Positions 55,138-64,000 of a stretch of 64,000 bases of DNA are shown one piece after another. The translations under genes and the position numbers were made by a program. The notes below the pieces were generated by a model that was not told the DNA's origin, did no database searches, and saw nothing but the letters and a program-made list of their open reading frames with translations. Every line of letters begins with the position of its first letter. The first letter of the stretch is position 1. The stretch is from Paracoccaceae bacterium (lineage in GTDB: Bacteria; Pseudomonadota; Alphaproteobacteria; Rhodobacterales; Rhodobacteraceae), in the NCBI GenBank assembly GCA_006226775.1, contig SBGD01000093.1, positions 1 through 64,000 on the forward strand, read 5' to 3'.

Positions 55138-56679
55138 TCAGGTGTATTTCTTGATCTTGCCGCTGTGCAGCCGCTCGAGATAGCTGGTCAACTCGCCCTT
55201 CACGATCGGCATCAGGAAGTAGAGCGCGAAGATATTGACCACCGCCATGGCAAAGATCGCCGCATCCGAGAAGTCGATCACCGGGCCGAGGCTGGCCGCC
55301 GCGCCGATCACCACGAAGATGCAGAAGATCACCTTGAACACCAGTTCCTTGGTCTCGCCCTCGCCGAAGAGGTAGGTCCAGGCCTTGAGCCCGTAATAGG
55401 ACCACGAGATCATGGTGGAAAAGGCAAACAGGATCACCGCCAGCGCCAGGATGTAGCGGAACCAGCCGAAGGAGGCCGAGAAGGCCGCCGAGGTCAGCGC
55501 CACGCCGGAATTGCCGTCGACGGTCTGGATCATGCCGCCTTCGGTCACCATGTAGAGCCCGGTTTCGGGGTCGGTCATCAACTGCCCGGTGATGACGATC
55601 ACCAGCGCGGTCATGGTGCAGATCACCACGGTGTCGATGAAGGGCTCGAGCAGCGAGACGAAGCCTTCGGTGATCGGCTCCTTGGTGCGCACCGCCGAAT
55701 GGGCGATGGCCGCCGAGCCGACCCCGGCCTCGTTGGAGAAGGCCGCCCGCTTGAAGCCCTGGATCAGCGCGCCGACCATGCCGCCGGCCACGCCGAGACC
55801 GGTGAAGGCGCCCTCGAAGATCTGGCCGAAGGCCCAGCCGATCCTGTCGTAGTTGAGCAGCAGGATCACCACCGCGGTCACCACGTAGAGCACGCCCATG
55901 AAGGGCACGATCTTCTCGGTCACCTTGGCGATGGATTGCAGGCCGCCGACGATGACCGCAAAGACGATGCCGGCAAAGACAAGGCCGGTGATCCAGCCGG
56001 GATAGTCACCCACCACATTGGTGATCTGGGCATGGGCCTGGTTGGCCTGGAACATGTTGCCGCCGCCCAGCGAGCCGAGGATGCAGAAGATCGAGAACAT
56101 CACCGCGAGGATCTTGCCGCCCGGCAGCCCGCGTTCGGCAAAGCCCTTGGTCATGTAGTACATCGGCCCGCCCGAGACATGGCCGTCGGCATATTCGTTG
56201 CGGTATTTCACGCCCAGCGTGCATTCGGTGAATTTCGACGCCATGCCCAGAAGACCCGCAAGGATCATCCAGAAGGTGGCCCCGGGCCCGCCGATGCCCA
56301 CCGCCACCGCGACGCCCGCGATATTGCCCAGGCCCACGGTGCCCGAAAGCGCCGTGGCCAGCGCCTGGAAGTGGCTGACCTCGCCGGCGTCGTCGGGGTC
56401 GGAGTAATCGCCGCGCACCAGCCGCAGCGCATGGCCGAAGGTGCGGAACTGGACGAAGCCGAAGTAGATCGAGAAGACCGTGGCGGCGACCACCAGCCAC
56501 ATCACGATCCAGGGAAAGCTGGTGCCGGGAAAGGGCGAGAAGATGAAATTGACGAACCAGCCGGTCGAGCTGGCGAAGATCTGGTTGACCCGCTCGTCGA
56601 TGGACTGTGCCAGCGCCGGAGCGGCGGAACACAGCGACGCGGTCACCGCCAGTCCGGCAGTTTTTGCAATGGATGTCAT
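55138..56679 (-). CDS. Sodium:alanine symporter family protein (AGCS)
   Basis: The 513-aa integral membrane protein has a hydrophobic N-terminus and the AGCS signatures GTVGLGNIAGVAVAVGIGGPGATFWM and DGHVSGGPMYYMTKG. About eleven helices follow. It imports alanine, glycine or a related amino acid with sodium. It lies 27 bp after the uspA-like gene on the same strand. Confidence 0.9.
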   Translation of the reverse strand: MTSIAKTAGLAVTASLCSAAPALAQSIDERVNQIFASSTGWFVNFIFSPFPGTSFPWIVMWLVVAATVFSIYFGFVQFRTFGHALRLVRGDYSDPDDAGEVSHFQALATALSGTVGLGNIAGVAVAVGIGGPGATFWMILAGLLGMASKFTECTLGVKYRNEYADGHVSGGPMYYMTKGFAERGLPGGKILAVMFSIFCILGSLGGGNMFQANQAHAQITNVVGDYPGWITGLVFAGIVFAVIVGGLQSIAKVTEKIVPFMGVLYVVTAVVILLLNYDRIGWAFGQIFEGAFTGLGVAGGMVGALIQGFKRAAFSNEAGVGSAAIAHSAVRTKEPITEGFVSLLEPFIDTVVICTMTALVIVITGQLMTDPETGLYMVTEGGMIQTVDGNSGVALTSAAFSASFGWFRYILALAVILFAFSTMISWSYYGLKAWTYLFGEGETKELVFKVIFCIFVVIGAAASLGPVIDFSDAAIFAMAVVNIFALYFLMPIVKGELTSYLERLHSGKIKKYT

Positions 56680-56706
56680 GGGGATCCCTGTTGTTCTTGG
56701 TGTTTG

Positions 56707-57141
56707 TTACGGAACGATCGTGACTGGCACCGGCGAGGCCTGGGCCAGGCTGCCGGCGACCGAGCCGAACAGCCGCGCCTCGAGCGCCGAATAGCCGGTG
56801 CGGCCGATCACCACCTGCGAGGCCTCCTCGTCCCGCGCGATCCTGACCAGCGTCTCGGCGATATGGCCGTATTTCAGCGCCGTGGTGATTTCGACCCCGC
56901 TGTCGGCCAGGTCCTGCATCAGCGGGTTGAGCACGGCGGTCTCGGCGCGCTGCAATTCCTCGTTGCGCCGCTTGTGGCGTTCTTCAAGCTCCATGGGGGT
57001 GAGAAAGGAATAGGGCGACCATTCCAGGACATGGGCGATGACCAGCGTCTTGCCCTGCGCCTTTGCGGTTCCGACCGCGAAGTCGACCGCGCGTTTGGCG
57101 CTGCCGCTGCCGTCGTAGCCGACGACGATTTTTGAGGCCAT
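56707..57141 (-). CDS. Universal stress protein family protein
   Basis: The 144-aa product begins MASKIVVGYDGSGSAKRAVDFAVGTAKAQ. The ATP-binding loop is IGRTGYSALEARLFGSVAGSLAQASPVPVTIV. It is a single UspA domain, probably cytoplasmic and nucleotide-binding. It precedes the AGCS symporter gene on the minus strand and may be co-transcribed with it. Confidence 0.88.
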   Translation of the reverse strand: MASKIVVGYDGSGSAKRAVDFAVGTAKAQGKTLVIAHVLEWSPYSFLTPMELEERHKRRNEELQRAETAVLNPLMQDLADSGVEITTALKYGHIAETLVRIARDEEASQVVIGRTGYSALEARLFGSVAGSLAQASPVPVTIVP

Positions 57142-57388
57142 GGGTGTCTTCCTTCATGTTGGTGTCTGCTCCGTGCCGGAACATCCCTGCAAGATAGCAG
57201 AGAGGACGCAGGCGGATTTGCGGAAATCCGGCGAAAAGGCGCGCGATTGCGTTGATTGTTCGCCGCAAAGGCGGATTTTCGGCGAATCTTTCGGCGCGGG
57301 GCCGGACCCGCGGCGCGCCGGCCCGCTTGCGCGGCGGCGCGCGGCTGGCGATAGTGCCGGGGAGGCGGGCTTTGGCAGAGGGGGCGGG

Positions 57389-58396
57389 ATGCGGATTGCG
57401 ACCTATAATGTCGAATGGTTCGACGCGCTGTTCGACGACCGCGGCCAGCTTTGGGCCGATGGCGCCTGGTCGGCGCGCCATGACATCACCCGGATGGAAC
57501 AGACCGAGGCGCTGGGCATCGTCTTCACCGCGCTCGACGCCGATGCGGTGATGGTGATCGAGGCCCCCGACAGCCACCGCGGGCGCGACGGGGTGTGTGC
57601 GCTGGAAACCTTTGCCGAGACCTTCGGGCTGCGCGCCCGCAAGGCGGTGATCGGCTATACCAATACCACCCAGCAGGAAATTGCGCTGCTGCATGACCCG
57701 GATGTGATGACCGTGGTCCATGACCCGCAGGAGAGCGTGGAGGCGCCGCGCTTCGACGGCGATTTCCAGATCGACCTGGATTTCGACGCGCGCCAGGACC
57801 GGGTGGCCTTTTCCAAGCCGCCGCTGGAACTGGCGGTCGAGACCGCCGGCGGTGCCGCCTTCCGCATGATCGGCGCGCATCTGAAATCCAAGGCCCCGCA
57901 TGGCGCCACCAGCCGCGACCAGATCATGCGGCTGGCGATCGCCAACCGGCGCAAGCAACTGGCCCAGGCGATCTGGCTGCGCCGCCGGATCGAGGAGCAC
58001 CTGGCGGCGGGCGACTGCCTGATGGTGATGGGCGATCTCAACGACGGCCCGGGGCTGGACGAATACGAGGAATTGTTCGGCCGCTCCTCGGTCGAGATCA
58101 TCCGCGGCGAGGGGCCGGGCGCGCCGCGGCTTTACGATCCCAATGCCAATATCGCGCTACAACGGCGGCTGGGGGCGGTGCCGACCTCGGCGCGCTTCTA
58201 TATCCGCGGCGAGGACCGCTATCTGCAGGCGCTGCTGGATTACATCTTTGTCTCGCCCGCGCTTTATGCGAAACGGCCCCGGTGGCGGATCTGGCATCCG
58301 TTCAACGATCCGGCCTGCTGGCGGACGCCGGAATTGCGCGAGGCGCTGGTGACGGCGTCGGATCATTTTCCGGTGACGCTGGATATTGATTTGTGA
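57389..58396 (+). CDS. Endonuclease/exonuclease/phosphatase family protein (second copy)
   Basis: The 335-aa product begins MRIATYNVEWFDALFDDRG. The EEP motifs appear as VMVIEAPDSHRG, GAHLKSKAPHG, LMVMGDLNDGPGLDEYE and the final ASDHFPVTLDIDL. It is related to the protein encoded at 33517 but is shorter. The substrate is unknown. The start at 57389 was chosen over the ORF-track start at 57140, which overlaps uspA. Confidence 0.8.
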   Translation: MRIATYNVEWFDALFDDRGQLWADGAWSARHDITRMEQTEALGIVFTALDADAVMVIEAPDSHRGRDGVCALETFAETFGLRARKAVIGYTNTTQQEIALLHDPDVMTVVHDPQESVEAPRFDGDFQIDLDFDARQDRVAFSKPPLELAVETAGGAAFRMIGAHLKSKAPHGATSRDQIMRLAIANRRKQLAQAIWLRRRIEEHLAAGDCLMVMGDLNDGPGLDEYEELFGRSSVEIIRGEGPGAPRLYDPNANIALQRRLGAVPTSARFYIRGEDRYLQALLDYIFVSPALYAKRPRWRIWHPFNDPACWRTPELREALVTASDHFPVTLDIDL

Positions 58397-58409
58397 GGGG
58401 GGTTCGGGG

Positions 58410-58458
58410 GCTCTGCCCCCGCTCCTGCGGAGCTCCCCCGGGATATTTTTGAACCAGA
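58410..58458. repeat. GC-rich intergenic element with T-run
   Basis: The stretch reads GGGGGCTCTGCCCCC, then CTCCTGCGGAGCTCCCCC and GATATTTTTGAACCAG. A related form, CCTCCGGCGGGAGTTTTTTT, is near 12229. It resembles common rhodobacteral intergenic repeats and may terminate the upstream gene. Confidence 0.5.
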
Positions 58459-58471
58459 GAAGGACTGGACG

Positions 58472-59365
58472 ATGGTCAGGATTGCGACGGCAGCCTATCC
58501 GATGGACGTGTTGCAGGATTGGGCGGGGTACGAGGGCAAGATTTCCCGCTGGGTGGCCGAGGCCGCGGGGCAGGGGGCGGAACTGCTGCTGTTTCCCGAA
58601 TACGGCGCGCTGGAACTGGCGACGCTGGCGGGGCCGGAGGTGACGGGAGATCTCGAAGCCGCGTCGCGGGCGGTGTCGGAGCGGATGGGCGAGGTGGACC
58701 TGCTGCACCGGCGGCTGGCGGGCAAGCACGGGGTGCACATCTGTGCCGCCTCGGCGCCGGTCTACGACGGGCGCGCGCGGCCGGTGAACCGGGCGCGGTT
58801 CTTTGTGCCGGACGGGGCGATGGCGCACCAGGACAAGCAGATCATGACGCGGTTCGAGCGCGACCCCTGGGGCGTGGTGCCGGGTGATCCGCTGTGTCTT
58901 TACGAGACCGACCTGGGGCGGATCGGCATATTGATCTGTTACGATTGCGAGTTTCCGCTGCTGGGCCGCGCGCTCAGGGATGTCGATATCCTGCTGGTGC
59001 CGTCCTGCACCGAGGCGCTGGCGGGCTATTGGCGGGTCAGGATCGGCGCCATGGCGCGCGCGCTGGAAAATCAATGCATTGCGGTGATGTCCTCGACCGT
59101 GGGCGCGGCACCCTGGTGCGAGGCGGTGGATACCAATACCGGCGCGGGGGGCGTCTTCGGGCCGCCTGACCTGGGGTTTCCGCCGACCGGGGTGCTGGCG
59201 GCGGGCGAGGTGAACCGTGCGGGCTGGACTTATGCCGAGGTTGACATTACATCCGTCGCGCGGGTGCGCCGGGACGGGATCGTGGCCAACCGGGCCCATT
59301 GGGATGAGCAGGACGCGCGCGATCTGAAGGTCGGAAAACGCGACATGCGCGCACATACCTCTTGA
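58472..59365 (+). CDS. Nitrilase/carbon-nitrogen hydrolase family protein
   Basis: The 297-aa product has the nitrilase triad: Glu43 in LLLFPEYGA, Lys122 in AHQDKQIMTRFE and Cys156 in GILICYDCEFP. It hydrolyses an amide or nitrile C-N bond. The substrate is unknown. GAGAAGGA lies upstream of the ATG. Confidence 0.88.
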   Translation: MVRIATAAYPMDVLQDWAGYEGKISRWVAEAAGQGAELLLFPEYGALELATLAGPEVTGDLEAASRAVSERMGEVDLLHRRLAGKHGVHICAASAPVYDGRARPVNRARFFVPDGAMAHQDKQIMTRFERDPWGVVPGDPLCLYETDLGRIGILICYDCEFPLLGRALRDVDILLVPSCTEALAGYWRVRIGAMARALENQCIAVMSSTVGAAPWCEAVDTNTGAGGVFGPPDLGFPPTGVLAAGEVNRAGWTYAEVDITSVARVRRDGIVANRAHWDEQDARDLKVGKRDMRAHTS

Positions 59366-59436
59366 AAATCGCCCTGCAAGCGCTCATTTAGAGCGCGCCC
59401 GGAAAAGGTGCCGGGATGTGTAACCAAGGAGACAAC

Positions 59437-59655
59437 ATGGCCAAGGAAGAAATGCTCGAATTTCCCGGTGTCGTTAAGGATCTCCTGCCGAATGCGACAT
59501 TCCTGGTCGAGCTGGAAAACGGCCATACGATCATCGCTCATACGGCAGGCAAGATGCGCAAGAACCGGATCCGCGTACTGGCGGGCGACAAGGTGCAGGT
59601 CGAGATGACCCCCTATGATCTGACCAAGGGCCGGATCAACTACCGGTTCAAATAG
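59437..59655 (+). CDS. infA: Translation initiation factor IF-1
   Basis: The 72-aa OB-fold protein reads [20 protein letters not shown] and ends [15 protein letters not shown]. It is full length. It blocks the ribosomal A site during initiation. It starts an infA-(63 aa)-maf-rng-yacG run typical of alphaproteobacteria. GGAGACAAC precedes the ATG at 59437. Confidence 0.97.
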   Translation: MAKEEMLEFPGVVKDLLPNATFLVELENGHTIIAHTAGKMRKNRIRVLAGDKVQVEMTPYDLTKGRINYRFK

Positions 59656-59657
59656 GC

Positions 59658-59849
59658 TTGGCGCGGTCCGCGGAATACCTGCAGGCCTACAGGGCCGCGT
59701 CCGGCGATGCGCTTCGCTACCTGTCCCAGGAAGCCGATTTCGCACGCGATCCGCGCACCAGGCAGGCGCTGGAGTCCCTGATCTTCAAGCTCGAGATTCA
59801 CCTGAAATTGCGGGCCATTTCGATGGACGGGGACGCGGGCTCTTCATGA
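59658..59849 (+). CDS. 63-aa hypothetical protein between infA and maf
   Basis: The ORF starts at TTG 59658, two bases after the infA stop, and reads [20 protein letters not shown] with a helical remainder. It overlaps maf by 4 bp (ATGA). The tight packing supports it being real. Function is unknown. Confidence 0.55.
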   Translation: MARSAEYLQAYRAASGDALRYLSQEADFARDPRTRQALESLIFKLEIHLKLRAISMDGDAGSS

Positions 59850-60427
59850 CATTCATTCTCGGATCGGCAAGTCCCCGGCGGCGCGAGCTGCTGGAGCGGC
59901 TGAACATCGTGCCCGACGCCATCCGCGCGGCGGATATCGACGAGACGCCTGCGCCCGGCGAATTGCCGCGGCCCTATTGTGGGCGCATGGCGCGCGAGAA
60001 GGCGCAGGCGCTGGAGATCGCGCCGGGCGAGGTGCTGCTGACCGCCGATACCACCGTGGCGCTGGGGCGGCGCATCCTCGGCAAGCCGGGCGATGCGGGC
60101 GAGGCGGCGGACTTCCTGACCCGGCTGGGCGGGCGGCGCCACCAGGTGATCACCGCGATCGCGGTGCGCACCACCGGCGGCTTGTGGGAAAAGGACGTGG
60201 TGAGCGCGGTCCGCATGAAACGCCTGTCGGACCTGGAACTCAACGCCTACCTGGCCAGCGGCGAATGGCGCGGCAAGGCCGGTGGCTACGGCATCCAGGG
60301 GATGGCCGGGGCCTTCATCCCGTGGATCTCCGGGTCCTATCCCGCGATCATGGGGCTGCCGCTGGTCGAGACCGCGGGGCTGTTGCAGGCGGCGGGCTAC
60401 CCGCTTTACAGGGAGGCCGCCGCATGA
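59846..60427 (+). CDS. maf: Maf-like nucleoside triphosphate pyrophosphatase
   Basis: The 193-aa product begins [21 protein letters not shown], the Maf signature with the SPRR motif, and has [12 protein letters not shown] and [23 protein letters not shown]. It hydrolyses dTTP/UTP or modified nucleotides in house-cleaning. It overlaps rng by 4 bp. Confidence 0.93.
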   Translation: MTFILGSASPRRRELLERLNIVPDAIRAADIDETPAPGELPRPYCGRMAREKAQALEIAPGEVLLTADTTVALGRRILGKPGDAGEAADFLTRLGGRRHQVITAIAVRTTGGLWEKDVVSAVRMKRLSDLELNAYLASGEWRGKAGGYGIQGMAGAFIPWISGSYPAIMGLPLVETAGLLQAAGYPLYREAAA

Positions 60428-61446
60428 AGGGCCGTCAGATCGTTCTGGATGACTATGCCGGCCGCGAGGCGGCCGCGCTCCTGGTGGACGGGCGGCTCGA
60501 GGATCTGCTGATCGACGGCGACGGCGTGCGCCCCGGGGCGATCTATCGCGCCCGCGCGGATCGGCCGATGAAGGGCCAGGGCGGGATGTTCCTGACCACG
60601 CCCGACGGGCCGGTGTTCCTGCGCCAGGTCAAGGGGCTGAAGCCCGGTGCGCCGCTTCTGGTGCAGGTCACCGGCTCGGCCGAGCCGGGCAAGGCGGTGC
60701 CGGTCACCGGCAAGCTGCTGTTCAAGAGCCGCTATGCGATTGTCACGCCGGGGGCGCCGGGGCTGAACGTCTCGCGCCGGATCCGCGACGAGGCGACGCG
60801 CGACGGGTTGCTGGAACTGGCGCATGAGGCGATGGATGGCACCGGCGAGATGGGGCTGATCCTGCGGTCCTCCTGTGCCGAGGGCGATGCGGAAGAGATT
60901 GCCGAGGACATTCTTGCCATGCGCGATCTGGCGCGCGCCGTCATCGGCGATGCCGAGGGCGCGCCGGAAAAGCTGACCGAGGGCGACGGGCCGCATGTGC
61001 TGGCCTGGCGCGACTGGGTCGAGCCTGCCGAGGTCGAGACCGGGGCGGGCAGCTTCGAGCGGCTGGGCGTGCTGGAGGCGATCGAGGCGCTGCAGGGCCC
61101 GCAGGTGGCGCTGCGCGGTGGCGGGCACCTGTACATCGAGCCGACCCGCGCGCTGGTGGCGGTGGATGTGAACACCGGCGGCGATACCTCGCCCGCGGCC
61201 GGGCTCAAGGCCAACCTGGCGGCGATGCGCGATTTGCCGCGGCAGTTGCGGCTGCGCGGCCTGGGCGGGCAGATCGTCGTCGACATGGCGCCGATGGCCA
61301 AGAAGGATCGCCGGGTGGTCGAGACCGAACTGCGCCGCGCGCTCAAGGCCGACACGGTCGAGACGACGCTGGTCGGCTGGACCAACCTCGGCCATTTCGA
61401 GCTGCAGCGCGCCCGGGTGCGCGCGCCCCTGTCGGAGGTCACATGA
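60424..61446 (+). CDS. rng: Ribonuclease G/E-like protein
   Basis: The 340-aa product begins [23 protein letters not shown]. The RNase E/G catalytic core shows [21 protein letters not shown] and [47 protein letters not shown], where the Asp residues bind metal. It is shorter than RNase E and lacks the C-terminal zinc-link region, so it is a short RNase G variant. It overlaps yacG by 4 bp. Confidence 0.87.
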   Translation: MKGRQIVLDDYAGREAAALLVDGRLEDLLIDGDGVRPGAIYRARADRPMKGQGGMFLTTPDGPVFLRQVKGLKPGAPLLVQVTGSAEPGKAVPVTGKLLFKSRYAIVTPGAPGLNVSRRIRDEATRDGLLELAHEAMDGTGEMGLILRSSCAEGDAEEIAEDILAMRDLARAVIGDAEGAPEKLTEGDGPHVLAWRDWVEPAEVETGAGSFERLGVLEAIEALQGPQVALRGGGHLYIEPTRALVAVDVNTGGDTSPAAGLKANLAAMRDLPRQLRLRGLGGQIVVDMAPMAKKDRRVVETELRRALKADTVETTLVGWTNLGHFELQRARVRAPLSEVT

Positions 61447-61625
61447 GCTGTCCCATCTGCCGCAAGCCCACCGATGCGAAATACCGGCCCTTCTGCTCGC
61501 GGCGCTGCGCCGATGTCGACCTGGCGAAATGGCTGTCGGGCTCATACGCCGTGCCGATGGAGGAGGAGGACGAGTTCAGCGATCCCACCTCGCCGGTGGA
61601 TCGGCCGGGCGATACCATCCATTGA
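61443..61625 (+). CDS. yacG: DNA gyrase inhibitor YacG (zinc protein)
   Basis: The 60-aa protein begins [31 protein letters not shown]. The four cysteines form the zinc site of YacG, which binds gyrase B. It ends with an acidic tail. It is the last gene of the infA-maf-rng-yacG run. Confidence 0.92.
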   Translation: MSCPICRKPTDAKYRPFCSRRCADVDLAKWLSGSYAVPMEEEDEFSDPTSPVDRPGDTIH

Positions 61626-61750
61626 CGCTTTCCGGCAAAACCCGGAAAAATCAGGCATTTGCAAGGGAATTCGTTGACACCCGGGCAGAAGCGCGTAGCC
61701 TTTGTGCCATCAGACGGCCATCGACTTTGCAACCTGACACGGGGGATACC

Positions 61751-62077
61751 ATGATTTTCAGAACGGCAACTCTGGTCGCGGGGTTCCTCGCGCTTGGCGC
61801 GCTGCCGGCGCTGGCCTGGGACGATGCCTACCGCGGCGACGGCACCACCAGGGCGGGCCAGAACCTGGTCTATCCCTATCCCGCGCGGGAGAATTTCTGC
61901 CCGGCCGGGCTTCAGCCGGTGCTCGCCAATGGCGAGGTCTGCTGCGGCAAACCCAATGTCAGCGCGACCTATTACAATGCGCCGACCCGCAAGATCTCCA
62001 GGAAGAAGGTGGTGCGCCGGGCCCAGTATCCGCGGGCCTATGCGCCCGAGGGGATCAAGGGCGTGATCTACAAGTAG
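61751..62077 (+). CDS. Exported hypothetical protein
   Basis: The 108-aa product has a signal peptide (MIFRTATLVAGFLALGALPALA-WD). Its mature part has CPAGLQPVLANGEVCCGKP, with a cysteine cluster that may form disulfides. A GGGGGAT site precedes the ATG at 61751; the longer ORF-track start at 61529 overlaps yacG. Function is unknown. Confidence 0.65.
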   Translation: MIFRTATLVAGFLALGALPALAWDDAYRGDGTTRAGQNLVYPYPARENFCPAGLQPVLANGEVCCGKPNVSATYYNAPTRKISRKKVVRRAQYPRAYAPEGIKGVIYK

Positions 62078-62188
62078 CCGCGTCCCGGCCGATCCGGACT
62101 TGGCAAGGACAGGCGGGCCGCGTATATGCGCGGCCTGATCACTTTTGGCGGCCCGGATTGCCGGGCGCCGATCTTCCAGGAGCCGGAC

Positions 62189-62974
62189 ATGCAGGGCAGC
62201 GCCAATCTCAACATCATGATGAAGACCGCGCGCAAGGCGGGCCGGTCGCTGACCAAGGATTTCCGCGAGGTCGAGAACCTGCAAAGCTCGTCCAAGGCGG
62301 CGGGCGATTTCGTGACCAAGGCCGACATCGCCGCCGAGAAGATCATCCGCGACGAGCTTTTGGGCGCGCGCCCGACCTATGGCTTTCTTGGTGAAGAGGG
62401 CGGCGAGACCCCGGGCCAGGACCCGACCCGGCGCTGGATCGTCGATCCGCTGGACGGGACGTCGAACTTCCTGCACGGGCTGCCGCATTGGGCGGTCTCG
62501 CTGGCGCTGGAGCACAAGGGCCAGATCGTCTCGGCGGTGGTCTATGATCCGGCCAAGGACGAGATGTTCGTGGCCGAAAAGGGCGGCGGTGCCTGGATGA
62601 ACGACACCCGCGTGCGGGTCTCGGACCGGCGCAACATGAACGAGGCGCTGTTTGCCACCGGCGTGCCTTTCGGCACCCGCCGGGGGCTGCCCGAGACGCT
62701 CAAGGACCTGGGCCGCTTGATGCCGGTCTGTGCCGGGGTGCGGCGCTGGGGCGCGGCGGCGCTGGATCTGGCCTATGTGGGCGCGGGCCGGTTCGACGGC
62801 TACTGGGAGCGCGAAGTGCAGATCTGGGACGTGGCCGCGGGGCTGTTGATCGCGCGCGAGGCCGGCGCGCTGGTCGAGGCGATCGATCCGGCGGGCAATG
62901 CGCTGGACGACGGGTCGTTGGTCTGTGCCAACGAGAAGATCTTCAATCAGTTTGCCAAGATCATCCGGGGGTGA
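62189..62974 (+). CDS. Inositol monophosphatase family protein
   Basis: The 261-aa product begins MQGSANLNIMMKTARKAGRSLTKDFREVE. It has the metal-binding IVDPLDGTSNFLHGLPHWAVSLAL and the late WDVAAGLLIAREAGA. It hydrolyses inositol phosphate or a related phosphomonoester, and may act as SuhB. The start at 62189 was chosen; the ORF track begins earlier. Confidence 0.88.
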   Translation: MQGSANLNIMMKTARKAGRSLTKDFREVENLQSSSKAAGDFVTKADIAAEKIIRDELLGARPTYGFLGEEGGETPGQDPTRRWIVDPLDGTSNFLHGLPHWAVSLALEHKGQIVSAVVYDPAKDEMFVAEKGGGAWMNDTRVRVSDRRNMNEALFATGVPFGTRRGLPETLKDLGRLMPVCAGVRRWGAAALDLAYVGAGRFDGYWEREVQIWDVAAGLLIAREAGALVEAIDPAGNALDDGSLVCANEKIFNQFAKIIRG

Positions 62975-63230
62975 TCGGGTCGCCTGCCGCGGGTGATCCG
63001 CGAAAGAGCCTCGTGTTGAGCAAGGTACCACGCGCGTTAACAGCGCCGTAGGCGCCGCGCATCGCCGGGCCGCCCACCGGCACGGCGATTTGGTTGCCAT
63101 CAGCGCGACGCTCGGAGCTATTTCGGATATTGAGAGATAAAGCGCCCCGCGCCCCCGTCGGGTCGCCGCACCGCGGCCCGTCGATGCGCGGCTTGCGCTT
63201 TGCGGCGACCGGGAGCGGCCATCCGCTGTT

Positions 63231-64000
63231 TTATCCCTCGAAACACCCCGCCATCGCCTCGGCCATCGCGCCCAGCAGCGCGGGATAGAAGCCCGCGCCA
63301 AGCTCCAACTCTGTGCCCAGCGGGTCGAGCACGGCGATTCGCGCGCCGCTGCCTTCTGCCAGGGTGTCGATCAGACCGGAGGTGAACTGCGGCTCGGCGA
63401 ACAGGCAGGCGATGCCCTCTGCGGCAATCCGCGCCTGCAACTCGCGGATGCGCCCCGGTCCCGGCAGGGCGGCGGCGCTGTCGGCGATCGCCCCGGCGGC
63501 CGGCACCTGGAAGCGCGTCTCGAAATACTGGTAGGCGTCGTGGAAGACGAGGAACCCTTTGTCGCGATGCGGCGTCAGCCGGGCGTCGGCCCGGGCAGCG
63601 GCGGCGTCGATGGCGGCCTTCGCGGCGGCGGCGTTGCGATGATAGCTGGCCGCGTTCTCCGGGTCCTGGCGGGCCAGTTCCGCGGCAATGGCATCGGTCC
63701 AGGTCCGGGCATTCCCGGGATCGAGCCAGCTATGGGGATCGGCGGCGTCGTGGTCGTGGTCGTGATCCTCGGTCGAAGCGTGACCCGCGCCGAAATCCGC
63801 CAGATCGCGCCAGCGCCGCAGATCGGTATCGGGCAGGGCGTTCAGTTCCAGCGTCTCCGCCCGGCTCAGGCTGCCCAGCGTCCGCGCCAGCCAGGGCGTC
63901 AGATCCGGCCCGATCCAGATCACCAGACCGGCGTCCTGCAGCGCGCGGGCCTGCGACGGGCGCAGCGCGAAATCATGCGGCGAGGCATCGGGCGGCACGA
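63231..64000 (-). CDS. znuA: Zinc ABC transporter substrate-binding protein, partial
   Basis: The C-terminal 255 residues are in the window; the 5' end lies beyond 64000. A His/Asp-rich loop (HASTEDHDHDHDAADPHSWLDPGN) and FLVFHDAYQYFETRF are typical of ZnuA. The end has LFAEPQFTSGLIDTLAEGSGARIAVLDPLGTELELGAGFYPALL. It binds periplasmic zinc for import through ZnuBC. The start and any Zur box are not visible. Confidence 0.88.
   Translation of the reverse strand, partial: VPPDASPHDFALRPSQARALQDAGLVIWIGPDLTPWLARTLGSLSRAETLELNALPDTDLRRWRDLADFGAGHASTEDHDHDHDAADPHSWLDPGNARTWTDAIAAELARQDPENAASYHRNAAAAKAAIDAAAARADARLTPHRDKGFLVFHDAYQYFETRFQVPAAGAIADSAAALPGPGRIRELQARIAAEGIACLFAEPQFTSGLIDTLAEGSGARIAVLDPLGTELELGAGFYPALLGAMAEAMAGCFEG

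Overview
The window is about 64 kb of high-GC chromosome from an alphaproteobacterium, most likely Rhodobacteraceae (Roseobacter/Paracoccus type). The grounds are: the cell-cycle regulator GcrA; an L3 protein with an Ala/Glu-rich C-terminal tail; a propionyl-CoA carboxylase locus with a PccR/ScfR-type regulator; an infA-maf-rng-yacG cluster; a phasin gene inside the S10 region; and dispersed REP-like CCCGGG palindromes. No rRNA, tRNA or CRISPR was recognised.

Layout. 1-7.6 kb: the end of tuf, then S10-operon genes in two blocks, rpsJ-rplC-rplD-rplW and rplB-rpsS-rplV-rpsC-rplP. Between them lie a terminator, a phasin gene, a small membrane protein and a membrane protein with a degenerate GGDEF-like domain. 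7.6-10.4 kb: a complete insertion sequence with one large zinc-finger/DDE-like transposase ORF, 24-bp imperfect terminal inverted repeats and a 9-bp target duplication. Removing it restores a textbook rho-independent terminator after rplP, so it sits in the terminator hairpin. 10.4-22.2 kb: a REP-like cluster, MaoC hydratase, HAD protein, the homogentisate pathway (hmgA, maiA, fahA) with a divergent MarR regulator, a DMT exporter, an orphan ABC-2 permease, gcrA, trpB and metG. 22.4-26.9 kb: a minimal archaic (Csu-type) chaperone-usher pilus locus whose chaperone is only one domain long. 27-42.9 kb: mixed metabolic and regulatory genes (FKBP, HWE kinase, dehalogenase, hydrolases, Thr/Ser dehydratase, MarR with a Cys cluster, pcaD, alcohol dehydrogenase, enolase-superfamily enzyme, SqrR/BigR-like ArsR, ImuA-like protein, aldo/keto reductase, nuclease). 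43-54.7 kb: methylmalonyl-CoA mutase, pccA, pccB and pccR with TTTGCAAA operators. 54.7-64 kb: YdcH, Na+/alanine symporter, UspA, EEP protein, nitrilase, the infA-maf-rng-yacG cluster, inositol monophosphatase and a partial znuA.

How genes work together: pccB/pccA carboxylate propionyl-CoA to methylmalonyl-CoA and the mutase makes succinyl-CoA, with PccR as the probable sensor. HmgA, MaiA and FahA convert homogentisate to fumarate plus acetoacetate. The pilus locus supplies subunit, chaperone, usher and probable tip adhesin. All functional calls come from reading translations; no database search was run.
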